Below, one piece after another: positions 9,338-18,266 of a DNA stretch of 64,000 nt. A program made the translations under genes and the position numbers. The stretch comes from Sediminibacterium sp. Its GTDB lineage: Bacteria > Bacteroidota > Bacteroidia > Chitinophagales > Chitinophagaceae. The notes beneath the pieces were generated by a model. The model was given only the letters and a program-made list of their open reading frames with translations. It was not told where the DNA came from and ran no database searches. Location of the stretch: assembly GCA_007280515.1 (NCBI GenBank), contig QYPL01000002.1, forward strand, positions 1 through 64,000. Direction: 5' to 3'. The number at the start of each line of letters is the position of its first letter. The stretch's first letter is position 1.

Positions 9338-10339
9338 ATGTCAAACAGTAAGAAAACTATTCAAAACAATTCACGTCGTAATTTTTTATACCAAAGTTCT
9401 TTGGCTTCATTAGGCTTAGTGTTCATGGGTAAAAATGCATTAGCTACTAATTCTTTGTTTCTAGCGAACCCAAGTTCAAAAATTAAAGGTGTGCAAATTG
9501 GAGCTATCACCTATTCTTTTAGATCCATGCCAGGCAGTGCAGAACAATTAATTGAGTATTTGAAAGAGGCTGGAATTACTGCTATTGAATTAATGGGAGA
9601 CCCTGCAGAAGCCTATGCAGGAAGCCCAGTAGGTGCAATGCCTCAAATGACTCGTGAAAATTTTATGAAGGTAATGGAGGAAAGAAATATAAAAGCAAGA
9701 GCTTGGAGAGAAACAGCCTCTGTGGATAAATTTGTAGAATTAAAAAAATTATTCAATGATGCAGGTATTACTATTTATGCATATAAACCAGATGCAGCCT
9801 TAGGGGAGAAAAGTACCGATGCAGAAATTGATTACGCAATGCTTGCAGCAAAAGCTTTAGGTGCTAGTTCAGTAAATGTGGAGCTTCCTACCAATGCAGC
9901 GCATTCACAAAGACTAGGCGAGTTTGGATTAAAACATAAAGTTTATGTAGGTTATCACGCTCATACACAAGCCACAGATACCGCTTGGGACTTGGCTTTA
10001 AGCCAGTCTCCTTATAATGCAATGAACCTTGACTGCGGCCATTATATAGCAGCAGGTGGCGCCAATACTACAGCAACTTTATTGGCCTTAATTGAAGCAA
10101 AGCATGATCGTATTTCAAGTATGCATATTAAGGACCGTAAGAACAAAATAAATGGCACAAAGAATATGCCATGGGGGGAAGGAGATACACCTCTTAAAGA
10201 AGTGCTTACTTTATTAAAAACAAAAAAATATAAAATACCAGCTTCTATTGAATTAGAATATGATATTCCAGCAGGATCAGATGCAGTAAAAGAAACCAAA
10301 AAATGTTTCGAGTATGCGAAAGCCATTTTACAAGGATAA
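9338..10339 (+). CDS. Tat-exported sugar phosphate isomerase/epimerase-like TIM barrel
   Basis: This is a xylose-isomerase-like TIM barrel with a Tat signal (NSRRNFLYQSS). I use ATG 9338, since the ATG at 9293 and TTG at 9281 only add residues before the twin arginine. Metal-site stretches of the family are present: IELMGDP, VNVELPT, VGYHAHT, LDCGHY, SMHIKDRK and ASIELEYD. Exported members in Bacteroidota are often annotated only as sugar isomerases and sit near DUF1080 glycoside genes. The Dabb-domain gene follows 13 bases later, so both are likely one transcript. The exact sugar is unknown. Confidence 0.8.
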   Translation: MSNSKKTIQNNSRRNFLYQSSLASLGLVFMGKNALATNSLFLANPSSKIKGVQIGAITYSFRSMPGSAEQLIEYLKEAGITAIELMGDPAEAYAGSPVGAMPQMTRENFMKVMEERNIKARAWRETASVDKFVELKKLFNDAGITIYAYKPDAALGEKSTDAEIDYAMLAAKALGASSVNVELPTNAAHSQRLGEFGLKHKVYVGYHAHTQATDTAWDLALSQSPYNAMNLDCGHYIAAGGANTTATLLALIEAKHDRISSMHIKDRKNKINGTKNMPWGEGDTPLKEVLTLLKTKKYKIPASIELEYDIPAGSDAVKETKKCFEYAKAILQG

Positions 10340-10352
10340 TATTTTAAATTTT

Positions 10353-10694
10353 ATGAACCAGAACATTTCTAATAACATTTTTGTACACCACGTACTTTTT
10401 TATTTAAAAAACCCTTCATCAGCTGCTGATAAAAATAAATTATTAGAGGGCTTGCAAAAATTAGCCAAAATAGAATGTATTCGTTTTTCAGATATTGGAA
10501 CACCTGCTGCTACCAATAGGTCGGTGATTGAAAAAGACTATACTTATTCTTGGTTATGTATTTTTAATACTGCTGAAGAAGAAATAGTGTATCAAGGGCA
10601 TCCAGTTCATGATGAATTTAGAAACAACTATGCCCATTTATGGGAGAAAGTAGTTATTTACGATTCAACCACCAATACACAGGAAAGCCAGTAG
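10353..10694 (+). CDS. Dabb (stress-responsive A/B barrel) domain protein
   Basis: The 113-residue cytoplasmic protein matches the dimeric Dabb ferredoxin-like fold. It opens with FVHHVLFYLK, where the conserved His-Val-Val/Leu core strand lies, and ends with HPVHDEFRNNYAHLWEKV, the usual C-terminal helix. I start at ATG 10353, after the stop of the preceding gene, because the longer frame from 10314 would overlap it. Dabb proteins have varied roles (small-molecule binding, cyclisation) and no catalytic claim can be made. Its last 41 bases overlap the end of the convergent permease gene. Confidence 0.75.
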   Translation: MNQNISNNIFVHHVLFYLKNPSSAADKNKLLEGLQKLAKIECIRFSDIGTPAATNRSVIEKDYTYSWLCIFNTAEEEIVYQGHPVHDEFRNNYAHLWEKVVIYDSTTNTQESQ

Positions 10695-12027
10695 CAATAA
10701 GGCTTAAGCCCCAAATGGCTTCATAGGGTTTATTCAAAATGGTAATCACAAATAAAGCGGCGCAGAATAATAAAAATAAGCCTGGCACAAAAGGGTATCC
10801 AATAACCTTATACTTTCTTTCATATTCCGGATGCTTTACTCTTAATATAATTACACCTAAAGCTGTACTTCCATAAAATATAAAGGAAGCAAAAACCAAC
10901 ATATCGGTTAACTGATCAAAGCTACCAGAGAATACCAAGGCAATGGCCCAAAAAGCTTGAATGAATAAAGCAATATCGGGTGTATTATATTTGGGATGTA
11001 CATTAGCCGCTTTGTAAAAAAATAATTTATCTCTTGCCATTGCATACATCATTCTAGCAGAAGTTAAAATGGTGCTATTAGTGGCATTTAAGGTAGTCAC
11101 TACAATTAAGCTAGCTACAAGTACCATTCCAATAGGTCCACTTAATTTACCAGCAACTTCTACTGCTGCAATTTTATTAGGGGTGAGTTGCATGAAATAA
11201 TCAATGGGCAAAATGTATACAAAAACAATGTTTAATAAAACATAAGCAGTCATAACTATTAAAGTGCCTATGCCTAATGCTAATGGTAAATTTCTTTTTG
11301 GATTTTTTATTTCTTCCCCAATATAAGCAATCCCATTCCATCCTTCATAGCCCCAAAAAGCGCCTAAACTAGCTACGAATAAAGCTTTCAGCAAACCAAA
11401 GCCATGTAAATTGGGGGCATTGGGTAATTGGCTAGGGGTTGTAATATTAGCAATACTTCCTTGTGAAGAACCAAAACCAATGGCTAAAAAAGCTACTATG
11501 CTCGTTAACATTAAATAGGTTAAAACTGTACTTAATTTACTTGCAAACTGTGCGCCCCTATAATTTAATAAAGTAAGTGCTATAATTAAAAAGGAGGCTA
11601 CTAATTTAATAAACAAAGCTAGCGTAATGGTTATTCCTAAAAAACTTACACTATCTCCTATAAGAGGAAGCGGAAATAAACTTGTTAAGGACTGCGCAAA
11701 AATATAAGCCAAGGCTGCAATAGAAGCCGTTTTTATAACAGTGAAACTGGCCCATCCATACATGAAAGAAAAAAAGCGACCATATACTTTTTGAAAATAA
11801 AAATACTCTCCCCCTGAATTGGGAAACATACTTACCATTTCGGCAGTGGACAAGGCACCTGCTAAACTAATAAGTCCGGCAACTACCCAACAAAAAATCA
11901 CTAATACCGGAGAGCCCAGCGTTTGAGACATGGGCGCCAACTTCTTAAACACACCAGAACCAATGATTACACTTACTACTAAAAAAGTAGCAGCACTCAC
12001 TCCAATTTTGGGTTTTAATACTTCCAT
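10654..12027 (-). CDS. APC-superfamily amino acid permease
   Basis: The 457-residue protein has about twelve hydrophobic helices and the APC signature at its N-terminus, with the unwound helix 1 motif VIIGSGVFKK and the following GLISLAGALSTAEM. A GYEGWNGIAYIGEEIKNP segment in the middle is typical of the LAT/SteT-like group. It would carry amino acids across the inner membrane by exchange or symport. It is the last gene of the five-gene minus-strand operon with the dipeptide-epimerase, DUF1611 and D-aminoacylase genes, so its cargo is probably the amino acids they release. Its 3' end overlaps the Dabb gene on the other strand. Confidence 0.88.
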   Translation of the reverse strand: MEVLKPKIGVSAATFLVVSVIIGSGVFKKLAPMSQTLGSPVLVIFCWVVAGLISLAGALSTAEMVSMFPNSGGEYFYFQKVYGRFFSFMYGWASFTVIKTASIAALAYIFAQSLTSLFPLPLIGDSVSFLGITITLALFIKLVASFLIIALTLLNYRGAQFASKLSTVLTYLMLTSIVAFLAIGFGSSQGSIANITTPSQLPNAPNLHGFGLLKALFVASLGAFWGYEGWNGIAYIGEEIKNPKRNLPLALGIGTLIVMTAYVLLNIVFVYILPIDYFMQLTPNKIAAVEVAGKLSGPIGMVLVASLIVVTTLNATNSTILTSARMMYAMARDKLFFYKAANVHPKYNTPDIALFIQAFWAIALVFSGSFDQLTDMLVFASFIFYGSTALGVIILRVKHPEYERKYKVIGYPFVPGLFLLFCAALFVITILNKPYEAIWGLSLIATGFPVYWWLNRK

Positions 12028-12080
12028 ACTACAATTTAGTGTATTCTATATAAAATCTATTATTTCTAATAGCAAGTTCA

Positions 12081-13145
12081 CTATAGTTTTGTAACCCCGA
12101 AACCTGGTTGGCTATTGATATGCATATAGCCATCCTTTAACTCAAAACCTCCTGTAACTAGGTCTTCCGCTAAATCAAAACTGCCGTCTAAATCGATATA
12201 CTTAGTATTGGAACAGCAATAGGCTGCATGAAGGGCAGCGGTAATACTTATGATGCTTTCATCATTGCATCCCCAGAATAAATGAATGTTTGCATTTTTG
12301 GCAATAGTGGCAATTTCCATAGCTCCCATAATGCCACCGCATTTCATTAGTTTAATATTGTATACACCAAAGGGTTTGCTAATAGCATATTCCAATGCAG
12401 CTTGAGGGTCTTTCAACGATTCATCCCCCATTAATATAGAACGGTAGGCAGGATCTACTTTTAATAATTCTAATTCTTTACCCACTGGCAAGGGTTGCTC
12501 AATTAATTCAATACCTACTTTTTTAGTGGCCTCAATAAATTTATTTAAATCAGCTAAGCTATAGCCCTGATTCGGGTCTACTCTTATTATATATTCAGTT
12601 GGATATTTTTCGTGCAGCTTACAAATTTTTTCAATGTCTTCGTCTACATTCAAACCTAATTTTACTTTTATTACTTTGAAACCAAGGCTTAAAAAACCTG
12701 CAGCGTCTTCTAAAGTTTCTTCTACGCTTTTAATACCAATAGTAATAGAGGTAGGAAGGGCTTTTATTTTTTGTCCATAAAATTCAGCTACTGAAATGCC
12801 CATGAATTTACCAAAGGCATCGTGCATGGCTATATCAATGGCGGCCTGTGTTCCAGGTAGGTGATCAAAATGTTGTCTGCTTTCATAAATCATTTTTTGA
12901 AAATGACGAATGTCTCTACCTACAAAATTTTTAACAAATTCGGTTTCTAAATTAATAGCAGTTTGCGCAGTCGTTTCTCCCACCACTTCTCCTGCTGGGC
13001 TTCCACAACCATAGCCCACCATGCCATTCGCTAACTCTACTTCAAAAAAAGCTAAACTTACATCGGAGAAAGTACTATAAGCAATGGTATACGGCTTGGT
13101 TAAAGCCATTTTTTTTAGATAAGATCTTAGGGCTACTATTTTCAT
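12081..13145 (-). CDS. Enolase-superfamily dipeptide epimerase
   Basis: The 354-residue enzyme belongs to the muconate-lactonising subgroup of the enolase superfamily. The two acid/base lysines are in KVIKVKLG and NIKLMKCGG, and the Mg ligands are in RVDPNQGYS, LIEQPLP and LMGDESL. The late DLDGSFDL contains the DxD pattern that dipeptide epimerases use to hold the substrate ammonium group, which favours an L-Ala-D/L-Glu type dipeptide. The family also contains an N-acetyl-D-glutamate racemase (DgcA) that works with a DUF1611 partner, and a DUF1611 gene sits immediately upstream here. The reaction is epimerisation at an alpha carbon; the exact substrate is unresolved. Confidence 0.88.
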   Translation of the reverse strand: MKIVALRSYLKKMALTKPYTIAYSTFSDVSLAFFEVELANGMVGYGCGSPAGEVVGETTAQTAINLETEFVKNFVGRDIRHFQKMIYESRQHFDHLPGTQAAIDIAMHDAFGKFMGISVAEFYGQKIKALPTSITIGIKSVEETLEDAAGFLSLGFKVIKVKLGLNVDEDIEKICKLHEKYPTEYIIRVDPNQGYSLADLNKFIEATKKVGIELIEQPLPVGKELELLKVDPAYRSILMGDESLKDPQAALEYAISKPFGVYNIKLMKCGGIMGAMEIATIAKNANIHLFWGCNDESIISITAALHAAYCCSNTKYIDLDGSFDLAEDLVTGGFELKDGYMHINSQPGFGVTKL

Positions 13146-13216
13146 TGGATACTAATTATTTATTTTTGATTCTTTATTTCCTCTATTACATAAATATTTT
13201 ACTTATACTAAACACA

Positions 13217-14266
13217 CTATTTTTTTAAATTTTTTAAAATAGGTAATATTTTAGCTACTCCTTCTTGTATAGGTAATAATACAGGTATATTTAATTTTTG
13301 TTCATACTGTTTTTGGAAGGCAAAGGCTTCTTCGGTAGTACAGTCTTCTGTATGAATACCTACCGCTATTACTTTTGAACCTAACTTTTCAATAATTTCT
13401 ATTTCCGATTCAACGCTAGGAATAGACCCCCATTTTTCATCATGGTCAAAATATTTACGCTTAGGAGCGAATAACAATATTACATGTTTTGCATTCCCTG
13501 ATATCAATAACTCAATACCACAAGGACCACTAGGATTTCTTAAAGAAGATTGCCCTTCTAAGAAAATAAAATCGGGTTGCGTTTCTTTCCAACAAGAAAC
13601 AATGGCATTTTCTAATTCACCAGAAACAAAATCATTCAAAGTAGAATCAAAAACAAAACCATATTTACCGCCTTGCAACCAACCGGTTTGTCCAGTGTAT
13701 ATCATTTCAGCCTTTAGCCCGTCTGCCTCACAGGCCTGTCTTAACATTCTAGCAGTAGTTCTTTTACCCATGGCACAATCCATACCTATCACAGCTATAA
13801 TGGGTGCCGTTACTTTATAGATATCTCCTGTCCAAAAACTAAGTTGCTCCCTGGTTTTAGGTTTTCTTACATCAATTAATTGTACCCCTTTTTCTTTAGC
13901 AAGTGCTACTATTTCTGGCTTCTCATTTAAATATTCATGTAAACCATTCACAATAGATAATCCTGCATGAATGGCCTCAATAATAGTAGTTAACATATTA
14001 CCCGGTAATTTTCCTCCCACAGTAGCCACTCCAATCACTAAAAATTGAATATCGGTAAGCGCCTTTACCGCCTCTTGTAAATTTTCAAACACTGGTATAT
14101 TTCTATTTTTACCATCTAATATAGTTCCAGCATCCTGTCCAGCAGTGTCTGCGCAGTCTACCACAGCTTTAATGGTAAAGCGTTCTGTACCTCTAATAAG
14201 TCCATGGGCAGTTTTTGCATCTAGTACTTTCAATAAACCGTTCGTTAATACAATTGCATTATTCAT
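13217..14266 (-). CDS. DUF1611 P-loop protein (DgcN-like)
   Basis: The 349-residue cytoplasmic protein has a Rossmann-like N-terminal half and a P-loop domain starting near residue 150 with GMDCAMGKRTT as the nucleotide loop. A FIFLEGQSSLRNP segment follows in the second half. This is the DUF1611 layout. Some members, called DgcN, N-acetylate D-glutamate so that a partner epimerase can invert it. The gene is 71 bases upstream of the dipeptide epimerase and 45 bases downstream of the D-aminoacylase. An N-acyl D-amino acid route is therefore plausible, but the reaction is inferred. Confidence 0.82.
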   Translation of the reverse strand: MNNAIVLTNGLLKVLDAKTAHGLIRGTERFTIKAVVDCADTAGQDAGTILDGKNRNIPVFENLQEAVKALTDIQFLVIGVATVGGKLPGNMLTTIIEAIHAGLSIVNGLHEYLNEKPEIVALAKEKGVQLIDVRKPKTREQLSFWTGDIYKVTAPIIAVIGMDCAMGKRTTARMLRQACEADGLKAEMIYTGQTGWLQGGKYGFVFDSTLNDFVSGELENAIVSCWKETQPDFIFLEGQSSLRNPSGPCGIELLISGNAKHVILLFAPKRKYFDHDEKWGSIPSVESEIEIIEKLGSKVIAVGIHTEDCTTEEAFAFQKQYEQKLNIPVLLPIQEGVAKILPILKNLKK

Positions 14267-14311
14267 CTTGCTAACCTTTCTTTTAATTTAAAATTTATTT
14301 TCTTTTGAAAT

Positions 14312-15856
14312 TTATTTTCTTTTGATAAGCACTCCTGGATAATTACCCGTAGCCTTTTGATTTTGATAAGTAAGTTGGCCATTAATCCAAACCATTTCAA
14401 TACCAGTGGATAAAGCCGTGCTATTTTGAATAGTAGCATTGTCTTTTACAGTAGCTGGATTCAATAAAACTAAATCGGCGTAGTTGCCTGCTGCAATAAT
14501 ACCTCTATCTTTAATTCCTAAATGCTTAGCAGTTAAGCCTGTCATTTTATGAATAGCATTTTCTAATGAAATGATTTTATCTTCTCTAACATACTTACTC
14601 AATACTCTTGTAAAAGCACCATGGCCTCTAGGATGTCCACTTGCACTGCCATCGGAACATATATTCGTATAAGGCCATGCCATTAAATTAGCAATATCTT
14701 TTTCAATCATTGACTTTGCAGCAATGGCTTCTACGGTTCCTTTAAAATTGGGGTTCTTTTCTTTAAAATCAGCAGCAATAGCAATTAATGCCATTAAAGT
14801 AACAGATGGTTTTTCATTTCTCATAGCAGCAACGGCAGCAAGGGTTTTACCTCTGTAGGCTTCTACGGGTGCATACTTCACTAAATAAGATTCATTTGCA
14901 TCAAAGGTATGGTTCACTGCAAATTCAGCACTTACCGGATTGGTGTAATCTCTGGTTGGAAACAAAACTCTTAAGGTGGAGTTCCAATAAGTATAAGGAT
15001 ATATATCGGCAGTAATATTTATTCCAGCAGCTCTTGCTTTTTCTAATTTTGCAATTAAAGCTTTAGAAGTTTCCCAGTCATCTTTTTTAGCAATTTTAAT
15101 ATGTGAAATTTGTACTGGCATTTTAGTGATTCTTCCAATTTCAATTATTTCATCAATAGCATCTTGAAATCTAATATCTTCACTTCTTATATGACTCATA
15201 TACCTTGCCTTAGCAGCTGCAGCTACTTTTGCCAATTGTATTACTTCATCTTTGCTTGAAAAAAAAGCTTGTTCATATTCAAGCCCTGTAGATAAACCTA
15301 AAGAACCTTTATCTAATTCTTTTTGTAAAATAATTTTCATTTTATCTATCTCTGCTTGACTAGCTTCTCTATATACATCGTTTTCTCCCATTACTTCTTC
15401 TCTTAAACTTGCCTGCCCTGTATAGTTTCCCACATTCACTGCCATAGATTGTTCTTTAAACATTTTGGTTAAAGTATCCATTGCATAACTTCCTCCATCC
15501 TGACCTATAATAATAGTAGTAATACCTTGGCTATTGGTAGGAATGGCCTCCGGATGATCTTCTAAATCTCCAAAATGATGACTATGAGAATCAATGAAAC
15601 CGGGCGCTAAGACGAGTCCTTTGCCATCAATAACCTGCTCATTTGTACCAGCTTTTAATTGTCCTACTTCCATAATTTTCTTACCCTGCATTCTTACCGA
15701 TGCTATATAAGCTGGCTTACCCGTGCCATCAATTAATTGCACATTGGTAATTAATTGTGTTTTTGAATTAGCTGTATTTTTTTCTTGTGCAAACAGGGTT
15801 GTAGTAATGGTTGCAAACAGTAGAAAAGAAAAAACACTTAGAAATTTTGTTTTCAT
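14312..15856 (-). CDS. Secreted D-aminoacylase / N-acyl-D-amino-acid deacylase
   Basis: This amidohydrolase-superfamily enzyme has a signal peptide (starting MKTKFLSVF and ending LFAQ). I choose the ATG at 15856; an upstream start at 15880 would overlap the symporter and spoil the signal. The metal site shows FIDSHSHHFGD, then LGLSTGLEYEQ, SHIRSED, QISHIKIAKKDDW and CSDGSASGHPRGHG, the pattern of N-acyl-D-amino-acid deacylases and D-glutamate deacylases. It would cleave N-acyl or N-terminal blocked D-amino acids in the periplasm. It lies between the sodium symporter and DUF1611 genes, which makes uptake of the released product the obvious next step. Confidence 0.87.
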   Translation of the reverse strand: MKTKFLSVFSFLLFATITTTLFAQEKNTANSKTQLITNVQLIDGTGKPAYIASVRMQGKKIMEVGQLKAGTNEQVIDGKGLVLAPGFIDSHSHHFGDLEDHPEAIPTNSQGITTIIIGQDGGSYAMDTLTKMFKEQSMAVNVGNYTGQASLREEVMGENDVYREASQAEIDKMKIILQKELDKGSLGLSTGLEYEQAFFSSKDEVIQLAKVAAAAKARYMSHIRSEDIRFQDAIDEIIEIGRITKMPVQISHIKIAKKDDWETSKALIAKLEKARAAGINITADIYPYTYWNSTLRVLFPTRDYTNPVSAEFAVNHTFDANESYLVKYAPVEAYRGKTLAAVAAMRNEKPSVTLMALIAIAADFKEKNPNFKGTVEAIAAKSMIEKDIANLMAWPYTNICSDGSASGHPRGHGAFTRVLSKYVREDKIISLENAIHKMTGLTAKHLGIKDRGIIAAGNYADLVLLNPATVKDNATIQNSTALSTGIEMVWINGQLTYQNQKATGNYPGVLIKRK

Positions 15857-15873
15857 TTTAATTATTATATTAT

Positions 15874-17580
15874 TTACCAAAAACGAATATACATAGCAGC
15901 CTCTAATCCAAGCACAATAATCACCATGGCTAAATTCGCATTGCTTAATGTATACTTAGTGCCGTCTTCTATTAAATCGTTTTCATGTTTTTGTCCACTC
16001 TTATCTAATAAACTTACTAGTACAATGGTAATCATGGTAAAGGCAAATACTAATCCCATTTGAATAAGGTAAGGAATTTCAAATCCACCATGTCCATTAG
16101 AATAAGCAGTATATAAAATAGTTTCATGGCCTGCGATGCCCACAATAAACTTATCAAATACAATAGATAAAATAACGCCTACAATAATTCCTGTGATAGC
16201 CGCTTTTGAAGTTGCTTTTTTCCAGAAGAAACCTAATAAGAAAACCGGGAAGATAGCAGGTGATATATAACCTGTGTATTTTTGAATAAATTCAAAGCCT
16301 CCTTTTCCACCAATACCTAATGCATCGTTCCAGTTTATTATGATTGCAATAATTAAAGATATAATAATTATGATACGACCAGTGGATACAATTTTAGTAT
16401 CAGAGGCCTCTCTATTAATATATTTTTTATAAATATCTAAAGAATAAATAGTAGATATGCTATTAGCCTTGCCTGCTAAAGAAGCCACAATAGCTGCTGT
16501 TAAAGCCGCCATAGATAAGCCTTTCAGGCCAACAGGTAAAAACCCTACCACCGAAGAATACGCATTGTCCTGATTCAAACTACCACCACTTAACATTTCT
16601 TGTTGTAATTCACCATTTTGATGTAGCACATAAGCTGCAATTCCTGGAAGTACCACAAGTATGGGCATTAATAATTTTAAAAAGGCTGCAAATAAAATAC
16701 CTGTTCTTGCTGTTTTTAAATCGGCGCCTAAGGCTCTTTGTGTAATGTATTGATTACATCCCCAATAATTTAAATTCGCTACCCACATACCGGCAGCCAT
16801 CATGGCTAGCCCTGGTAAACTTGAATAATCGTCAATTTGTTTTTGTGAAGCGCCCGTACCTGGTTTATCAAAAATCATTTTAAAATGATCTGGCGCTGCT
16901 TTTAATAAATGATTAAATCCTGCAATGGCATTACTACCATAGCCAAATTTTTCACCCACTACCGTTAAAGCTATATAAGAAGTAATTAAGCCTCCCACTG
17001 TTAATACTAATACTTGTATTACATCGGTGTAGCCAATTACTTTCATGCCCCCTAAAGTAATGAACAAGGCAAATAGTGCAAGGCCTATCATTATTAAATG
17101 AAAATTAGCACCACCTGTTAAATTATTAATGGCAATGGCGCCTAAATATAAAATGGAAGTAAGGTTTACAAATATGTATAAGAACAACCAAAAGATAGCC
17201 ATGATCATGGCCACTGTTTCGTTATACCTTGTTTTTAAAAACTGCGGCATGGTATAAATTCTGTTTTTCAAATACACCGGCATAAAAAATATGGCCACCA
17301 CTACTAAAGAAACCGCTGCTATCCACTCATAGGCAGAGATAGCAATACCTAATCTAAAACCATTTCCACTCATGCCAATAAATTGTTCGGCAGATATATT
17401 AGAGGCAATTAAAGATGCTCCAATAGCCCACCAAGTTAATTGACCTTCTGCTAGAAAGAAATCGGTGGAGTTAGCTGTGGCAGACTGTTTGCGTTTATAG
17501 ATCCAATATCCATAGCTAGCAATTATTAGAAAGTAAAGTAGAAAAACAATGTAATCATAGCTTTGCAATGCCTTAGTCAT
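15874..17580 (-). CDS. SSS-family sodium/solute symporter
   Basis: The 568-residue protein has about fourteen hydrophobic helices and sodium-solute-symporter signatures: FFLAEGQLTWWAIGASLIAS near the N-terminus, NISAEQFIGMSGNGF, and SLAGKANSISTIYSLDIYKK around residue 365. Such carriers bring sugars, carboxylates or amino acids in with sodium. It is the first gene of the minus-strand operon, 17 bases before the D-aminoacylase, so the cargo is probably the substrate or product of that enzyme. A terminator-like hairpin lies in its presumed leader. Confidence 0.88.
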   Translation of the reverse strand: MTKALQSYDYIVFLLYFLIIASYGYWIYKRKQSATANSTDFFLAEGQLTWWAIGASLIASNISAEQFIGMSGNGFRLGIAISAYEWIAAVSLVVVAIFFMPVYLKNRIYTMPQFLKTRYNETVAMIMAIFWLFLYIFVNLTSILYLGAIAINNLTGGANFHLIMIGLALFALFITLGGMKVIGYTDVIQVLVLTVGGLITSYIALTVVGEKFGYGSNAIAGFNHLLKAAPDHFKMIFDKPGTGASQKQIDDYSSLPGLAMMAAGMWVANLNYWGCNQYITQRALGADLKTARTGILFAAFLKLLMPILVVLPGIAAYVLHQNGELQQEMLSGGSLNQDNAYSSVVGFLPVGLKGLSMAALTAAIVASLAGKANSISTIYSLDIYKKYINREASDTKIVSTGRIIIIISLIIAIIINWNDALGIGGKGGFEFIQKYTGYISPAIFPVFLLGFFWKKATSKAAITGIIVGVILSIVFDKFIVGIAGHETILYTAYSNGHGGFEIPYLIQMGLVFAFTMITIVLVSLLDKSGQKHENDLIEDGTKYTLSNANLAMVIIVLGLEAAMYIRFW

Positions 17581-17618
17581 AGAAATTGATTTTGTTCTTA
17601 AAATTAGGTCATTAACTT

Positions 17619-17649
17619 AAAAAGGCCCCCTTTAAGACTGCCTTTTTTT
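17619..17649 (-). promoter_or_regulatory. Terminator-like hairpin in leader of symporter operon
   Basis: AAAAAGGC (17619-17626) pairs with GCCTTTTT (17640-17647) around a 13-base loop. On the minus strand the stem is followed by a T-run and then, about 40 bases later, by the symporter start. It could act as a leader attenuator of the operon. On the plus strand it is also followed by T residues, so a terminator for an unseen transcript cannot be excluded. Confidence 0.35.
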
Positions 17650-17757
17650 CAATACCAAAGCACTCTATTCTAGTGCAGGCCAAGTTTCATGCAATTTATT
17701 GATAGGAATCGCAAATAGCTTAATTATCCTTAATTTTATAGCACAAGCTTTTTTATT

Positions 17758-18243
17758 ATGAACCCCGCTTTTTATAAATTCAGTCGTTTAATTACCAATC
17801 CACTTTCTTTTGGCTTTTTTTTATTTCAAAAATTGCCGGCCGCTTTTTTTGCGGGTTTAAGAATTCATTATTTTGATGACCGTAAATCTGTGGTGCGTAT
17901 TCGCTACTCTTGGTTTAGTCAAAACCCTTTTAAATCTATTTATTTTGCCGTGGAAGCCATGGCGGCAGAAATGACTTGTGGGATGCTAGCCTTTGCTCAA
18001 GTATATGAAAGAGTGCCTAAAATAAGTATGCTAGTAGTTAGTACGCAGGCCAACTTTATTAAAAAAGCAACGGGCACCATTTTATTTAGCTGTGAAGATG
18101 GATTAGCTATTCAAGCAGCTATTAATGAAACAATTGCTACGGGTGAGGGAAAAACAGTAATTTGTAAGTCGGTGGGCACGAATGAGAAAGGCGAAGTAGT
18201 GGCCGAGTTTAATTTTACATGGAGTTTTAAAGCAAAAAAATAA
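17758..18243 (+). CDS. DUF4442 hotdog-fold thioesterase-like protein
   Basis: The 161-residue cytoplasmic protein matches the DUF4442 family related to hotdog-fold acyl-CoA thioesterases. Typical features are the N-terminal PLSFGFFLFQKLPAAFFAG, the central AVEAMAAEMTCGMLA helix where hotdog enzymes place their active-site helix, and LVVSTQANFIKKATG. A catalytic acid could be Glu in the AEMTCG segment, but family members are poorly characterised. It starts a two-gene operon with the M28 peptidase 23 bases downstream. Its role there is unclear. Confidence 0.78.
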   Translation: MNPAFYKFSRLITNPLSFGFFLFQKLPAAFFAGLRIHYFDDRKSVVRIRYSWFSQNPFKSIYFAVEAMAAEMTCGMLAFAQVYERVPKISMLVVSTQANFIKKATGTILFSCEDGLAIQAAINETIATGEGKTVICKSVGTNEKGEVVAEFNFTWSFKAKK

Positions 18244-18266
18244 TTCAATTTTATAAAAACGCAAAT

